From Prosthecobacter sp. (GTDB taxonomy: Bacteria; Verrucomicrobiota; Verrucomicrobiia; Verrucomicrobiales; Verrucomicrobiaceae), in the NCBI GenBank assembly GCA_020216965.1, contig JAIWOJ010000172.1, positions 1 to 5,738 of the forward strand: DNA of 5,738 bases, given 5' to 3'. Positions 1 through 5,738 of this stretch are shown piece by piece. The first letter of the stretch is position 1. Each line of letters opens with the position of its first letter. A model generated the notes under the pieces. The model did no database searches, was not told the origin of the DNA, and worked only from the letters and a program-made list of their open reading frames with translations. The position numbers and the translations under genes were made by a program.

Positions 1-756
1 TCTGCACGCACCCTAGATGCTGACGCTGCCGCAGAGGTCCGCTGTGTGCTTGCGGCCCTGGATCTGGCAGGCTTGCTGCCAGAGCTCTCTAGCCTCTGTG
101 TCTCGAGCACGAATGAGGCTGAAGACGTCATTCCCGTGAGCTTTGAGAATGGCCTAGACCTGCCCATCACCGTCCGCCGGGCGGGCCCTCCCGTGTTGCC
201 CAAGGCACCCTCCCGGCTGGTGCCTGCCCCCATCGTCCAATTGCGGGCAGAGCGTCAGCAGCGCCGCATGGTAGCTCTGGGGATTCTTGCTTTCACTCTC
301 GTGCTGGTCGCAGCCTTGGGTGCCTTTGCTGTGGGGGTGTTTGTGCGCGAGCGCTCCCTCATCGCAGAAAAAGCAGCTCTCCGCGCGATGGAGCCCCAAC
401 TTGAAGCCATCCGCGAAGCTCGGGCGAACTGGGAGGATCTGCTGCCAGCTCTGCGGCCTGATCTTTACCCGGTCGAGACCATTTACCAACTGGTGCAACT
501 TTTGCCTGAAGAGGGCATCCGGGTCACTCGCTTTGAGTTGAAGCTAGATGCCTTTGTCATCGATGGGGAGGCATCCTCCCTGGGGCATGGTTTGGAGTTT
601 CGTGATAAGCTCGTGGCTGCGCCCGCATTCAGTCAATGGAGCTGGGAGTTTCCTCAGCCGACCAGCCTACCGGATGGCCGCGCCACCTTCCGCGCGGAAG
701 GCAGGCCCAAGGATGCTTCCCAGGAGGCGGAAGGACAGGAGGTAACCTCTCTATGA
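1..756 (+). CDS. GspL/PilN-like inner-membrane assembly protein (3' part, truncated at window start)
   Basis: The frame is open from base 1, so 251 residues of a longer protein are visible and the GTG at 46 is probably internal. Visible residues 1 to about 60 look like the end of a cytoplasmic domain, followed by a basic, proline-containing linker (about 60-88). One strong transmembrane helix follows (about 90-115, rich in L, V, A and F, preceded by RQQRR), then a charged coiled-coil-like helix (about 117-146). The last part is an alpha/beta domain (about 155-232) of the kind seen in the periplasmic ferredoxin-like folds of GspL and PilN. This layout matches GspL, in which the PilM-type and PilN-type parts form one chain. 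In known systems GspL links the cytoplasmic ATPase to the inner-membrane platform. The call rests on topology and on the GspM-, GspC- and secretin-like genes downstream. A stand-alone PilN is possible if the missing 5' part is short. The stop overlaps the next start (ATGA). Confidence 0.6.
   Translation, partial: SARTLDADAAAEVRCVLAALDLAGLLPELSSLCVSSTNEAEDVIPVSFENGLDLPITVRRAGPPVLPKAPSRLVPAPIVQLRAERQQRRMVALGILAFTLVLVAALGAFAVGVFVRERSLIAEKAALRAMEPQLEAIREARANWEDLLPALRPDLYPVETIYQLVQLLPEEGIRVTRFELKLDAFVIDGEASSLGHGLEFRDKLVAAPAFSQWSWEFPQPTSLPDGRATFRAEGRPKDASQEAEGQEVTSL
737..742 (+). promoter_or_regulatory. Shine-Dalgarno site (AGGAGG) for the GspM/PilO-like gene
   Basis: A perfect AGGAGG lies inside the end of the upstream gene, 10 bases before the ATG at 753. 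It decides the start of the second gene: the in-frame ATG at 636 would create a 120-base overlap, whereas 753 gives an ATGA overlap and places a transmembrane helix right at the N-terminus. It is the only strong ribosome-binding site seen in front of any gene in this window. Confidence 0.75.
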
Positions 757-1277
757 CCGCGAGTGAACAGCGTCTCGCCGTGGCCCTGGGCATCATCCTG
801 GTAGCAGGAGGTGCCTTCGTCGGGTTGGGCAAAATGAAAGCCTGGAAGCTGCGGGTGGACCTGCTCGCCCGTGAGGTGGCAGATGCCCGTGCCGAAGCAG
901 AAGAGCTCCTCGCTCGCAAAGATTTCTGGGATCAGCGCTCTGCATGGCTCGCTGAAAAACAGCCCCCTTTCACCAAGCCCGCAGAGGCCATCAGCAGCAT
1001 CCTCAATGCCGTGGATGAACTTGCTGCCCGTCATGGTGTTTCGATCCCCTTCAAGCAACCCAACGAAAGCAGCGAACGCGCAGGTCTGACCTCGGCAGCC
1101 GTGACCCTCAAGGTTGTCGGCGAAATGAAGCCCGTGATGAACTGGCTCTACGACCTGCAACAGCCTGAGTCTTTCATTGCGGTGCCTGCCATGACCATCA
1201 CCCCGAGCGATCAGGAAAGCTCCAAAATTGAGTTGAATCTGCGTGTCGAAAAATGGTTCCGCCTTCCTGCCTCATGA
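753..1277 (+). CDS. GspM/PilO-like bitopic inner-membrane protein
   Basis: This is a 174-residue protein with a short cytoplasmic N-terminus (MTASEQR) and one transmembrane helix at about 8-27. A charged helix likely to form a coiled coil follows at about 30-67, then a small alpha/beta domain at about 75-170. The helix at 76-93, the strand at 115-123, the helix at 126-136 and the strands at 141-149 and 157-168 suit the ferredoxin-like periplasmic fold of GspM and PilO. In known type II secretion and type IV pilus systems this protein pairs with GspL/PilN to form the inner-membrane alignment complex. Its size fits GspM. The start at 753 is supported by an AGGAGG and by coupling to the upstream stop. 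The gene ends in another ATGA overlap with the next gene. The family call rests on topology and neighbours, because sequence conservation in this family is low. Confidence 0.65.
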   Translation: MTASEQRLAVALGIILVAGGAFVGLGKMKAWKLRVDLLAREVADARAEAEELLARKDFWDQRSAWLAEKQPPFTKPAEAISSILNAVDELAARHGVSIPFKQPNESSERAGLTSAAVTLKVVGEMKPVMNWLYDLQQPESFIAVPAMTITPSDQESSKIELNLRVEKWFRLPAS

Positions 1278-2119
1278 AGACTTCACGGCCCATCTCAGCC
1301 CTGCTTCTGCTGCTTTTTCCCCTGCTACTCGCCCAAGGACAGGAGGTGCCACCTCCTGAGCCAGGCATTGGCCCAGATGCGCCGACCGTTGAAAATCCCT
1401 CTTTCTCCCAGCCTGAGGCCACACTGCCTGAGGCTAGCCCAGCATTAGCCGAGGCATCTCCCGCATCAGGGATCATCTCAGAGCCTGAAGATGCAGAGCC
1501 CATCCCGCGCGCTTTTGGCATTGAGCGTTATCAGGCATCTTGGGAGAAAAATCCCTTTCTTTTGAAGACCACTCCGATCGCACAGCCGACGGTCAACTGG
1601 GGCCAGGATTGGGCGCTCGCGGGCATGTTCAGTTACAATGGCAGAATCCGCGTCAGCATCCGCAACAAGCAGACGAATGAGTTTGAGCGAATTACCAATG
1701 AGAATGAATCCAAAGGTGGGTTCCGCCTCATCAAAGCCAACTTCAGCCGCAACCGCAAAGAAGCTTCCGTCGTCATCGCCAAGGGGTCCCAAGAAGCGGA
1801 GCTCAAATACGATGACAGCGCTGCCCCGGTGACGATCAATAACACCATGCGTGCCCCGGCGGGTGCCAATGCAGCCGCCGGTGCCGTGCCTCAGCCAGGA
1901 GGCGTGCCCCAGCCTGGAAAGCCCGTCTCTCCCACCCAGGCGGCGCGTCCGGTCGTGCCAGGTGCTCCCGTGGGTCTCCCTGGGGCGGGTGTGCAGCCAG
2001 CCGTCGTGCCCCAGCCAGGCATGGTTAGCCCTCAGCCAGCCCCCGCGACTCCGCCCAGCATCTCACGCCGCCGTCAGCTCATCCCAGCCCCTGTCATCCC
2101 GCCTGCTGGCAACCCTTGA
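1274..2119 (+). CDS. Exported GspC/PilP-like periplasmic linker protein with proline-rich tails
   Basis: This 281-residue protein begins with a Sec-type signal peptide or anchor: MKTSRP, a leucine-rich core to about residue 20, then AQGQE. A Pro/Glu/Ala-rich linker covers about 22-78. A compact domain at about 80-180 contains the NPF motif (93-95) and beta-strand-like stretches around WALAGMFSY, RIRVSIRN and EASVVIAK. This resembles the HR domain of GspC and the beta-domain of PilP, which contact secretin domain N0. The tail (about 193-281) is Pro/Gly/Ala/Val-rich with repeated VPQPG units and ends after a basic SRRR patch. There is no cysteine, so it is not a lipoprotein, unlike classical PilP. 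The ATG at 1274 is preferred over the ATG at 1253 because it gives an ATGA overlap and a clean signal peptide. No Shine-Dalgarno is visible, so translation is probably coupled. The function is inferred from domain pattern and position just before the secretin gene. Confidence 0.55.
   Translation: MKTSRPISALLLLLFPLLLAQGQEVPPPEPGIGPDAPTVENPSFSQPEATLPEASPALAEASPASGIISEPEDAEPIPRAFGIERYQASWEKNPFLLKTTPIAQPTVNWGQDWALAGMFSYNGRIRVSIRNKQTNEFERITNENESKGGFRLIKANFSRNRKEASVVIAKGSQEAELKYDDSAAPVTINNTMRAPAGANAAAGAVPQPGGVPQPGKPVSPTQAARPVVPGAPVGLPGAGVQPAVVPQPGMVSPQPAPATPPSISRRRQLIPAPVIPPAGNP
1886..2020 (+). repeat. VPQPG-type coding repeats in the proline-rich tail
   Basis: Three copies of the pentapeptide VPQPG are encoded at 1886-1900, 1904-1918 and 2006-2020 within the tail of the GspC/PilP-like gene. 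The second and third copies are nearly identical at the DNA level (GTGCCCCAGCC followed by TGGA or AGGC). They sit in a stretch dominated by Pro, Gly, Ala and Val codons. This is consistent with an unstructured, extensible periplasmic tail and slippage-prone DNA. Confidence 0.6.
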
Positions 2120-2136
2120 AAAATCCCTAAATACCT

Positions 2137-2156
2137 AGGCTGCTGCTCGCAGACCT
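2137..2156 (+). other. Small hairpin in the gap before the secretin gene
   Basis: AGGCTGC (2137-2143) pairs with GCAGaCCT (2149-2156) to give seven base pairs with one bulged A at 2153 and a five-base loop. It lies 22 bases before the secretin start and is followed by GTTTGT rather than a run of T, so it is at most a weak terminator. It might tune messenger stability or secretin level, or be chance. The remaining bases of the 59-base gap show no Shine-Dalgarno and no convincing promoter. Confidence 0.3.
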
Positions 2157-2178
2157 GTTTGTCCGCTCCCTTTCTGCC

Positions 2179-4650
2179 ATGTCTCATCTGCATCGTTTAT
2201 TTTTCCTGGGTTTTATCCTGGTCGGCTCCGCTTTGGCTCAGATCCCTCAGCAGCCTGTCCGCCCGCCGACAAATCCAAACGCCATCCCGCCTGCGGGTGC
2301 TCCGCGTCCTTTCACCCGTCCTGCCGCCCCTCCTCAGCCTGCCCTGCCTAGCGCCGCTGGCGCGCCTGATGGCACAGAAAAACCTGCCAAAAAACCTGAA
2401 GAGGCCATCACGCCAGATGGGATGGTGCAGTTGCAATATCCCAACACACAACTGGGGGAGATCCTTCTGCTTTACGAGGAGCTAACGGGCCTGAAGATCA
2501 TCCGTGATGCGAATGCGGAGCAGGCCACGGTTTCCATCGAAACCACGGGGGAGTTATCCAAGGAAAAGGCCATCATGTACATTGAGAAAAGCCTCCTGCT
2601 CAATGGCTATGCCTTTACCCCTGCGGGTGAGGGCATGGTCAAGCTGTTGGCCTTTGATGCCAAAAAACCCAGCATGGAAGGCGCGCCGCTGATTGAGTCT
2701 GCTTCTGACCTGCCAGTCACCGATCAGGTGGTCAGTTTTGTGACCCAACTGCGTTACCTCGGCACAGAGGATGCCATCAAGGCCATCGACCAAGTCATTC
2801 CCCGCCACAGCTACGGCGTCATCACCCCGGTGCCAAACGCTCGTGCCCTAGTCATCACGGAAAACAGCAATACCATCCGCTCCATCCTTGCCCTCATGGA
2901 GCGGCTGGACAATAAGCCAGCTGAGACCATCCAAAAAACCCTCCAGCTCAGCCGCTCATCCGCTGAGGATGTAAAGAAGGCGCTGGATGAAATCTTGGGC
3001 ACAGAGGAAAAAAACAACGGTTCAGGCAAAACGCCCGCCATCCCCCAAAATACCCCAGGCACTGTTCCCGGACAGCCAGCCACACCCACCATGCCCACAG
3101 CAGCTTATGATGGTGCTGGCGGCAGCGCTGAGGCCGCCCCGCCCAAAATCATCCCCATCGCGCGCCGCAACTGCCTCCTGGTCATCGGTGCCCAGGAACA
3201 GGTGGACTACATCAGCCGCTTGGTTGAGGAGCTGGATGCTGCCTCTGACCTCCGCACTTTTGCCTCACGCCCACTCAAGTATCTGGCCGTCGATGCCGCC
3301 ATGCAGATCATCAGCGATGCCATCACCCGCACGGAAGGCGATGACAGCGGAGGCTCCAGCACGAGCACAGGCACCGGCGGGCAGAACAACAACGCGCAAA
3401 ATCGCAACAACAACAACGTCGGAGGCAACAGCAGCAGCCTCTTTGGAAATAATAGCAATAGCCTCAATAACGGCCTGAATGGCGGATTTGGCAGTGGGCT
3501 GGGAGGTGGTCTCGGAGGCAGTAGCAGCTTTGGCACAGGCGGGGGCAATCTGACCCCCCTGCGGCAAAACAACGGTCCTTCTTCGGTGCTGGTGGGGAAA
3601 ACGCTGCTCATCTCCGACCCCGTTTCCAATTCGATTTTTGCCTCTGGCCCACCCGAGCACCTGCGCATTCTCAATGAGATCATGGATGAGCTGGACCGCC
3701 GACCTCAGCAGATTCTTATTTCTGCGGTCATCGGTGACTACCAGATCGGTGATTCCGTCGGTTTCGGCATTGAAACCCTGATCCGCGGCAGAGAAAACGG
3801 CACTGCCACCGGGGCGGATCGTGGCTTGGCCGGCCAGCTCGGTGCCTTTACCGGCACACCGCTGGATCCCCGCACCCGCATCACCCCTGCGAATTTGGCG
3901 GCCGCAGGCAATGGGCTCACCTTCTTTGGGGGCGTGCGAGACGGGCTAGATGTGCTCGTCCAAGCCCTAGACTCGAAGACGGATTTCAAGGTGATTTCCC
4001 GTCCCAGTGTGTTCACCATGAACAATATGCAGGCCACCATCAGCAGCGGCCAGTCCTTTCCCATCGCCACCTCCACCCAAGGCTTGGTGGGCGGGGGGGC
4101 CAACAGCGGCCTTCTTTCCAATGTGCAGTATCAGGATGTGGTGCTCAGCCTAAACATCGTACCACTCATCAATAGCTCTGATGAACTGACGCTCCAGATT
4201 TCACAGCAAAACAGCGAGCAGGCAGGCACCACGACCATTGCTGACAACCCCTATCCCATCCTCACCAAGCAGGAGTTAAATACCACCGTCGTCTGCCGTA
4301 ACAATGGCACGGTGCTTTTGGGCGGGCTGATTCGTGAGGACAACAACATCCGCAAGACCAATGTGCCCATCCTCTCCAGTATCCCTGTGCTGAAGTATCT
4401 GACGGGGTCCAGATCTCGTTCAAACAATCGCCGTGAACTCATCATCATGATCCAGCCTTCGATCGTGGAGGGGCTCAACGACTTGCCGCCCAGTGCTGCC
4501 CACTCTTCGGGCAGTAGTCTTTTCGCGGAAGAAACCCAGGCCGTGTTCAACCAAGAAAAAACACGTGCTGCCAGTGCCATGCTGCCGCCAGCGCCCAAGC
4601 CGAAATTCTCTGAGCGCCTGAAGGGGATGTTCAAAAAAATGCTTCAATGA
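2179..4650 (+). CDS. Outer-membrane secretin (GspD/PilQ family)
   Basis: This 823-residue protein should form the multimeric outer-membrane channel of a type II secretion or type IV pilus machine. Residues 1-20 are a Sec signal peptide (cleavage after SALA, no lipobox). A proline-rich stretch (21-76) precedes domain N0 (about 82-157). N1 spans about 180-246. N2 spans about 248-356 and carries a Gly/Pro/Thr-rich insertion (276-321). N3 spans about 362-507 and is split by a long Gly/Asn/Ser-rich insertion (386-468). The secretin barrel (about 508-764) shows family marks: RPQQILISAVI, the VISRPSVFTMNN stretch, TTVVCRNNGTVLLGGLI, and VPILSSIPVLKYL followed by RRELIIMIQPSIV. The tail (765-823) ends in a basic amphipathic helix. 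The usual IPxLG signature reads IPVLK here. No cluster of GspC-dependent substrates or pilins is in view, so secretion and pilus roles cannot be separated. No Shine-Dalgarno precedes the ATG; the signal peptide supports this start. Confidence 0.93.
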   Translation: MSHLHRLFFLGFILVGSALAQIPQQPVRPPTNPNAIPPAGAPRPFTRPAAPPQPALPSAAGAPDGTEKPAKKPEEAITPDGMVQLQYPNTQLGEILLLYEELTGLKIIRDANAEQATVSIETTGELSKEKAIMYIEKSLLLNGYAFTPAGEGMVKLLAFDAKKPSMEGAPLIESASDLPVTDQVVSFVTQLRYLGTEDAIKAIDQVIPRHSYGVITPVPNARALVITENSNTIRSILALMERLDNKPAETIQKTLQLSRSSAEDVKKALDEILGTEEKNNGSGKTPAIPQNTPGTVPGQPATPTMPTAAYDGAGGSAEAAPPKIIPIARRNCLLVIGAQEQVDYISRLVEELDAASDLRTFASRPLKYLAVDAAMQIISDAITRTEGDDSGGSSTSTGTGGQNNNAQNRNNNNVGGNSSSLFGNNSNSLNNGLNGGFGSGLGGGLGGSSSFGTGGGNLTPLRQNNGPSSVLVGKTLLISDPVSNSIFASGPPEHLRILNEIMDELDRRPQQILISAVIGDYQIGDSVGFGIETLIRGRENGTATGADRGLAGQLGAFTGTPLDPRTRITPANLAAAGNGLTFFGGVRDGLDVLVQALDSKTDFKVISRPSVFTMNNMQATISSGQSFPIATSTQGLVGGGANSGLLSNVQYQDVVLSLNIVPLINSSDELTLQISQQNSEQAGTTTIADNPYPILTKQELNTTVVCRNNGTVLLGGLIREDNNIRKTNVPILSSIPVLKYLTGSRSRSNNRRELIIMIQPSIVEGLNDLPPSAAHSSGSSLFAEETQAVFNQEKTRAASAMLPPAPKPKFSERLKGMFKKMLQ
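3334..3582 (+). repeat. Low-complexity Gly/Asn/Ser-rich insertion inside secretin domain N3
   Basis: Codons 386-468 of the secretin encode a run dominated by Gly, Asn and Ser, including NNN and GGG clusters, with short AAC, AGC and GGC codon repeats. It separates the first part of N3 (ending near DAITRTEG) from its second part (starting near SVLVGKTLLISDP). It remains in frame and carries no domain signature. It is low-complexity coding sequence, not a mobile repeat. On the reverse strand it creates long spurious open frames rich in Leu and Pro. Confidence 0.8.
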
Positions 4651-4668
4651 TTGCTACCGAGCTTTGGG

Positions 4669-5370
4669 TCATGCCAGGATCGGCGGGCAAAAGTTTAGCA
4701 ATTCAATCTCAAAGGCATGCTTTTTCTCTGGCTGCACTTCCACCACGCTGATGCTCCCGTAGTCGATGTTGAAGTGCGCCATGTGGCGAAGCGGCTGCTG
4801 CAATAGCAGGGCGAGGATGACACGGATGATGCCTCCGTGGCAGTAGATGGCGACGCGCTTGTGTGGGTTGTCGTGCAGGATTTTTTGCAGCGCAGGCTGG
4901 ACGCGGTGCTCAAGTTCGGCAGCGGATTCGCCATTGGGGATGCCCTTGGCCTCAATGACCTCCAGCCAGTCAAAGGCGCTGACGCCGAAGTGCTCCTGCA
5001 CGCCCTCCCAGCGGTAGCCGGTCCAGTCGCCAAAATCGACCTCGCGCAGGGCAGGAATGTTGGTGGGCTTGAGACCGCTGCGTTGGGCCAGAGGTGCCAG
5101 GGTCTGCTGCACTCGCTTCAGTGGGCTAGCGTAGAGGGCGTCCAGCGGGGTGTCTTTCAGCCAGTCGGAGGCAGCCCTCGCCTGCTGGTGGCCTAGGGGG
5201 GAGAGCTCCATGTCGATGCGGCAGCCGCCGAAGACCTTGTGGTAGCGTTCCTCCACCTCACCATGGCGGATGAGGTAAATCTGGGTGGGATGATTGGGAA
5301 GGTGCAGTTTCAAAGCAGCCACGCCATGGCATGAAAGCCCGCCTGCGGCAAGCGGTGGACGTGGGCTCAC
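4669..5370 (-). CDS. Histidine phosphatase superfamily protein (phosphoglycerate mutase / alpha-ribazole phosphatase-like)
   Basis: The 233-residue frame carries the complete histidine-phosphatase signature. LIRHGE (33-38) holds the phospho-acceptor His36 with Arg35. LSPLGHQQA follows at 56-64. YASPLKRVQQT (80-90) holds a second conserved arginine (R86). LREVDFGDWTG (108-118) holds the acid Glu110, and YCHGG (176-180) holds His178. The DFGDWTG and PNGES motifs resemble CobC-like alpha-ribazole phosphatases and broad-specificity phosphatases, but the substrate cannot be set and no cobalamin gene is visible. It should be cytoplasmic. Similarity starts only near residue 28. The GTG at 5370 overlaps the upstream stop (GTGA), while a GTG at 5322 or TTG at 5313 would give 217 or 214 residues, closer to the family's usual length. 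None has a good ribosome-binding site. It is convergent with the secretin gene, 18 bases away. Confidence 0.9.
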   Translation of the reverse strand: MSPRPPLAAGGLSCHGVAALKLHLPNHPTQIYLIRHGEVEERYHKVFGGCRIDMELSPLGHQQARAASDWLKDTPLDALYASPLKRVQQTLAPLAQRSGLKPTNIPALREVDFGDWTGYRWEGVQEHFGVSAFDWLEVIEAKGIPNGESAAELEHRVQPALQKILHDNPHKRVAIYCHGGIIRVILALLLQQPLRHMAHFNIDYGSISVVEVQPEKKHAFEIELLNFCPPILA

Positions 5371-5738
5371 TGCTTCTGCGGGGCATCAAGAGTGAGGTAG
5401 GTGCGCCCTTTGGGCTGGCCGTTGACGGGGTTGAAGGATTCGATGCGCATTTCTTTGAGCACGGTGGCCCCGTCCACTTTTTGCACTTTGGTGACTTGGA
5501 AACGTTTCACCATCTTACTGACGGCGTTGTAAGCCTCCATTTTGGCGACGCCGCCGCTCTCTTTCTCCACCCACAGATCCACGGTGTAGTAGGGGCCCTT
5601 GGTGTCTGGCGCGGTCACACGCACCAGCCAGCATTTCACACGCGCGGCAGTGAGGCGGGCATTGGCGTCCAGCATCTTGACGTTTTTCCAGTAGGTGAAG
5701 CGCAGGGATAGATCTTCGTAGTTAAAATCCATGCCGCG
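5367..5738 (-). CDS. LolA-like / outer-membrane lipoprotein-sorting-type protein (C-terminal part, truncated at window end)
   Basis: The last 123 residues of a protein are visible. Its frame is open through the window edge, so the ATG at 5732 is probably internal. The fragment has the pattern of the TP0789-type LolA-like fold. DFNYEDLSLRF is followed by a WLVRV strand, then YYTVDLWVEKESG, then KRFQVTKVQKVDGATVLKEMRIES and GRTYLTL near the end. Together these suggest an antiparallel beta-sheet that wraps lipid or lipoprotein acyl chains in the periplasm. Such proteins are often annotated outer membrane lipoprotein-sorting protein, although this branch is not proven to do what LolA does. The N-terminus, including any signal peptide, is outside the window. 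Its stop overlaps the longest start of the phosphatase gene downstream, so the two are probably co-transcribed. I see no obvious functional link between them. Confidence 0.65.
   Translation of the reverse strand, partial: RGMDFNYEDLSLRFTYWKNVKMLDANARLTAARVKCWLVRVTAPDTKGPYYTVDLWVEKESGGVAKMEAYNAVSKMVKRFQVTKVQKVDGATVLKEMRIESFNPVNGQPKGRTYLTLDAPQKQ

Noticed and set aside
46..48. GTG as the start of the first gene
   Set aside because: The same frame is open to base 1 with plausible protein sequence, no ribosome-binding site precedes 46, and a cytoplasmic domain is expected upstream.
636..752. Upstream in-frame ATG extending the GspM/PilO-like gene
   Set aside because: It would overlap the previous gene by 120 bases, add an unlikely Gly/Arg-rich N-terminus and ignore the AGGAGG before 753.
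654..1160. Reverse-strand open frame of 168 codons opposite the first two genes
   Set aside because: It lies opposite two well-supported membrane-protein genes, has unusual composition and no recognisable motif.
1253..1273. Upstream ATG for the GspC/PilP-like gene
   Set aside because: It adds seven residues ahead of a clean signal peptide and has no ribosome-binding site; the ATGA overlap at 1274 is the better start.
2116..2133. Promoter before the secretin (TTGAAA at 2116 and TAAATA at 2128)
   Set aside because: The two boxes are only six bases apart, and neither has a partner at normal spacing.
3207..3683. Long reverse-strand open frames opposite the secretin (also 3265-3660)
   Set aside because: They are Leu/Pro-rich shadows of the Gly/Asn/Ser-rich coding insertion and have no ribosome-binding site or domain.
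2179..4650. Type III secretion or phage secretin
   Set aside because: The N0-N3 layout and the GspL/GspM/GspC-like neighbours fit type II secretion or type IV pili; no injectisome or phage genes are present.
4651..4690. Intrinsic terminator between the convergent genes
   Set aside because: Only four-pair stems (for example TGCC with GGCA) and no T-run were found.

Overview
The window looks like part of a chromosome from a Gram-negative bacterium, most probably a Verrucomicrobiota member (Verrucomicrobiales, such as the Prosthecobacter/Verrucomicrobium group). The grounds are moderately high GC, an outer-membrane secretin, Sec signal peptides, few Shine-Dalgarno motifs, and a gene order like the pilus/secretin locus known from Akkermansia. 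The lineage is inferred from style and synteny; no marker gene is present.

Positions 1-4650 (+ strand) hold a compact run of four genes that together look like the trans-envelope scaffold of a type II secretion / type IV pilus machine. In order: (1) the 3' end of a GspL/PilN-like inner-membrane protein, cut by the window edge; (2) a small GspM/PilO-like bitopic protein; (3) an exported protein with a GspC/PilP-like beta-domain between proline/alanine-rich linkers; (4) an 823-residue secretin with N0, N1, N2 and N3 domains and the C-terminal secretin barrel. Genes 1/2 and 2/3 overlap by ATGA, which suggests translational coupling. A 59-base gap with a small hairpin separates genes 3 and 4. The expected assembly is: GspL-like and GspM-like proteins form the inner-membrane platform, the GspC/PilP-like protein bridges the periplasm, and the secretin forms the outer-membrane pore. 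No pilin, prepilin peptidase, ATPase or polytopic platform protein is in the window.

Positions 4669-5738 (- strand) hold a convergent pair: the C-terminal part of a LolA-like outer-membrane lipoprotein-sorting-type protein (cut by the right edge), then a histidine-phosphatase/phosphoglycerate-mutase-family protein whose longest frame starts at a GTG overlapping the previous stop (GTGA). The convergent intergenic gap is only 18 bases and has no convincing terminator.

No tRNA, rRNA, CRISPR array, insertion sequence or transfer signature was seen. The most notable points are the divergent secretin scaffold operon, its resemblance in layout to Akkermansia Amuc_1098-1102, and the large Gly/Asn/Ser-rich insertion in secretin domain N3.
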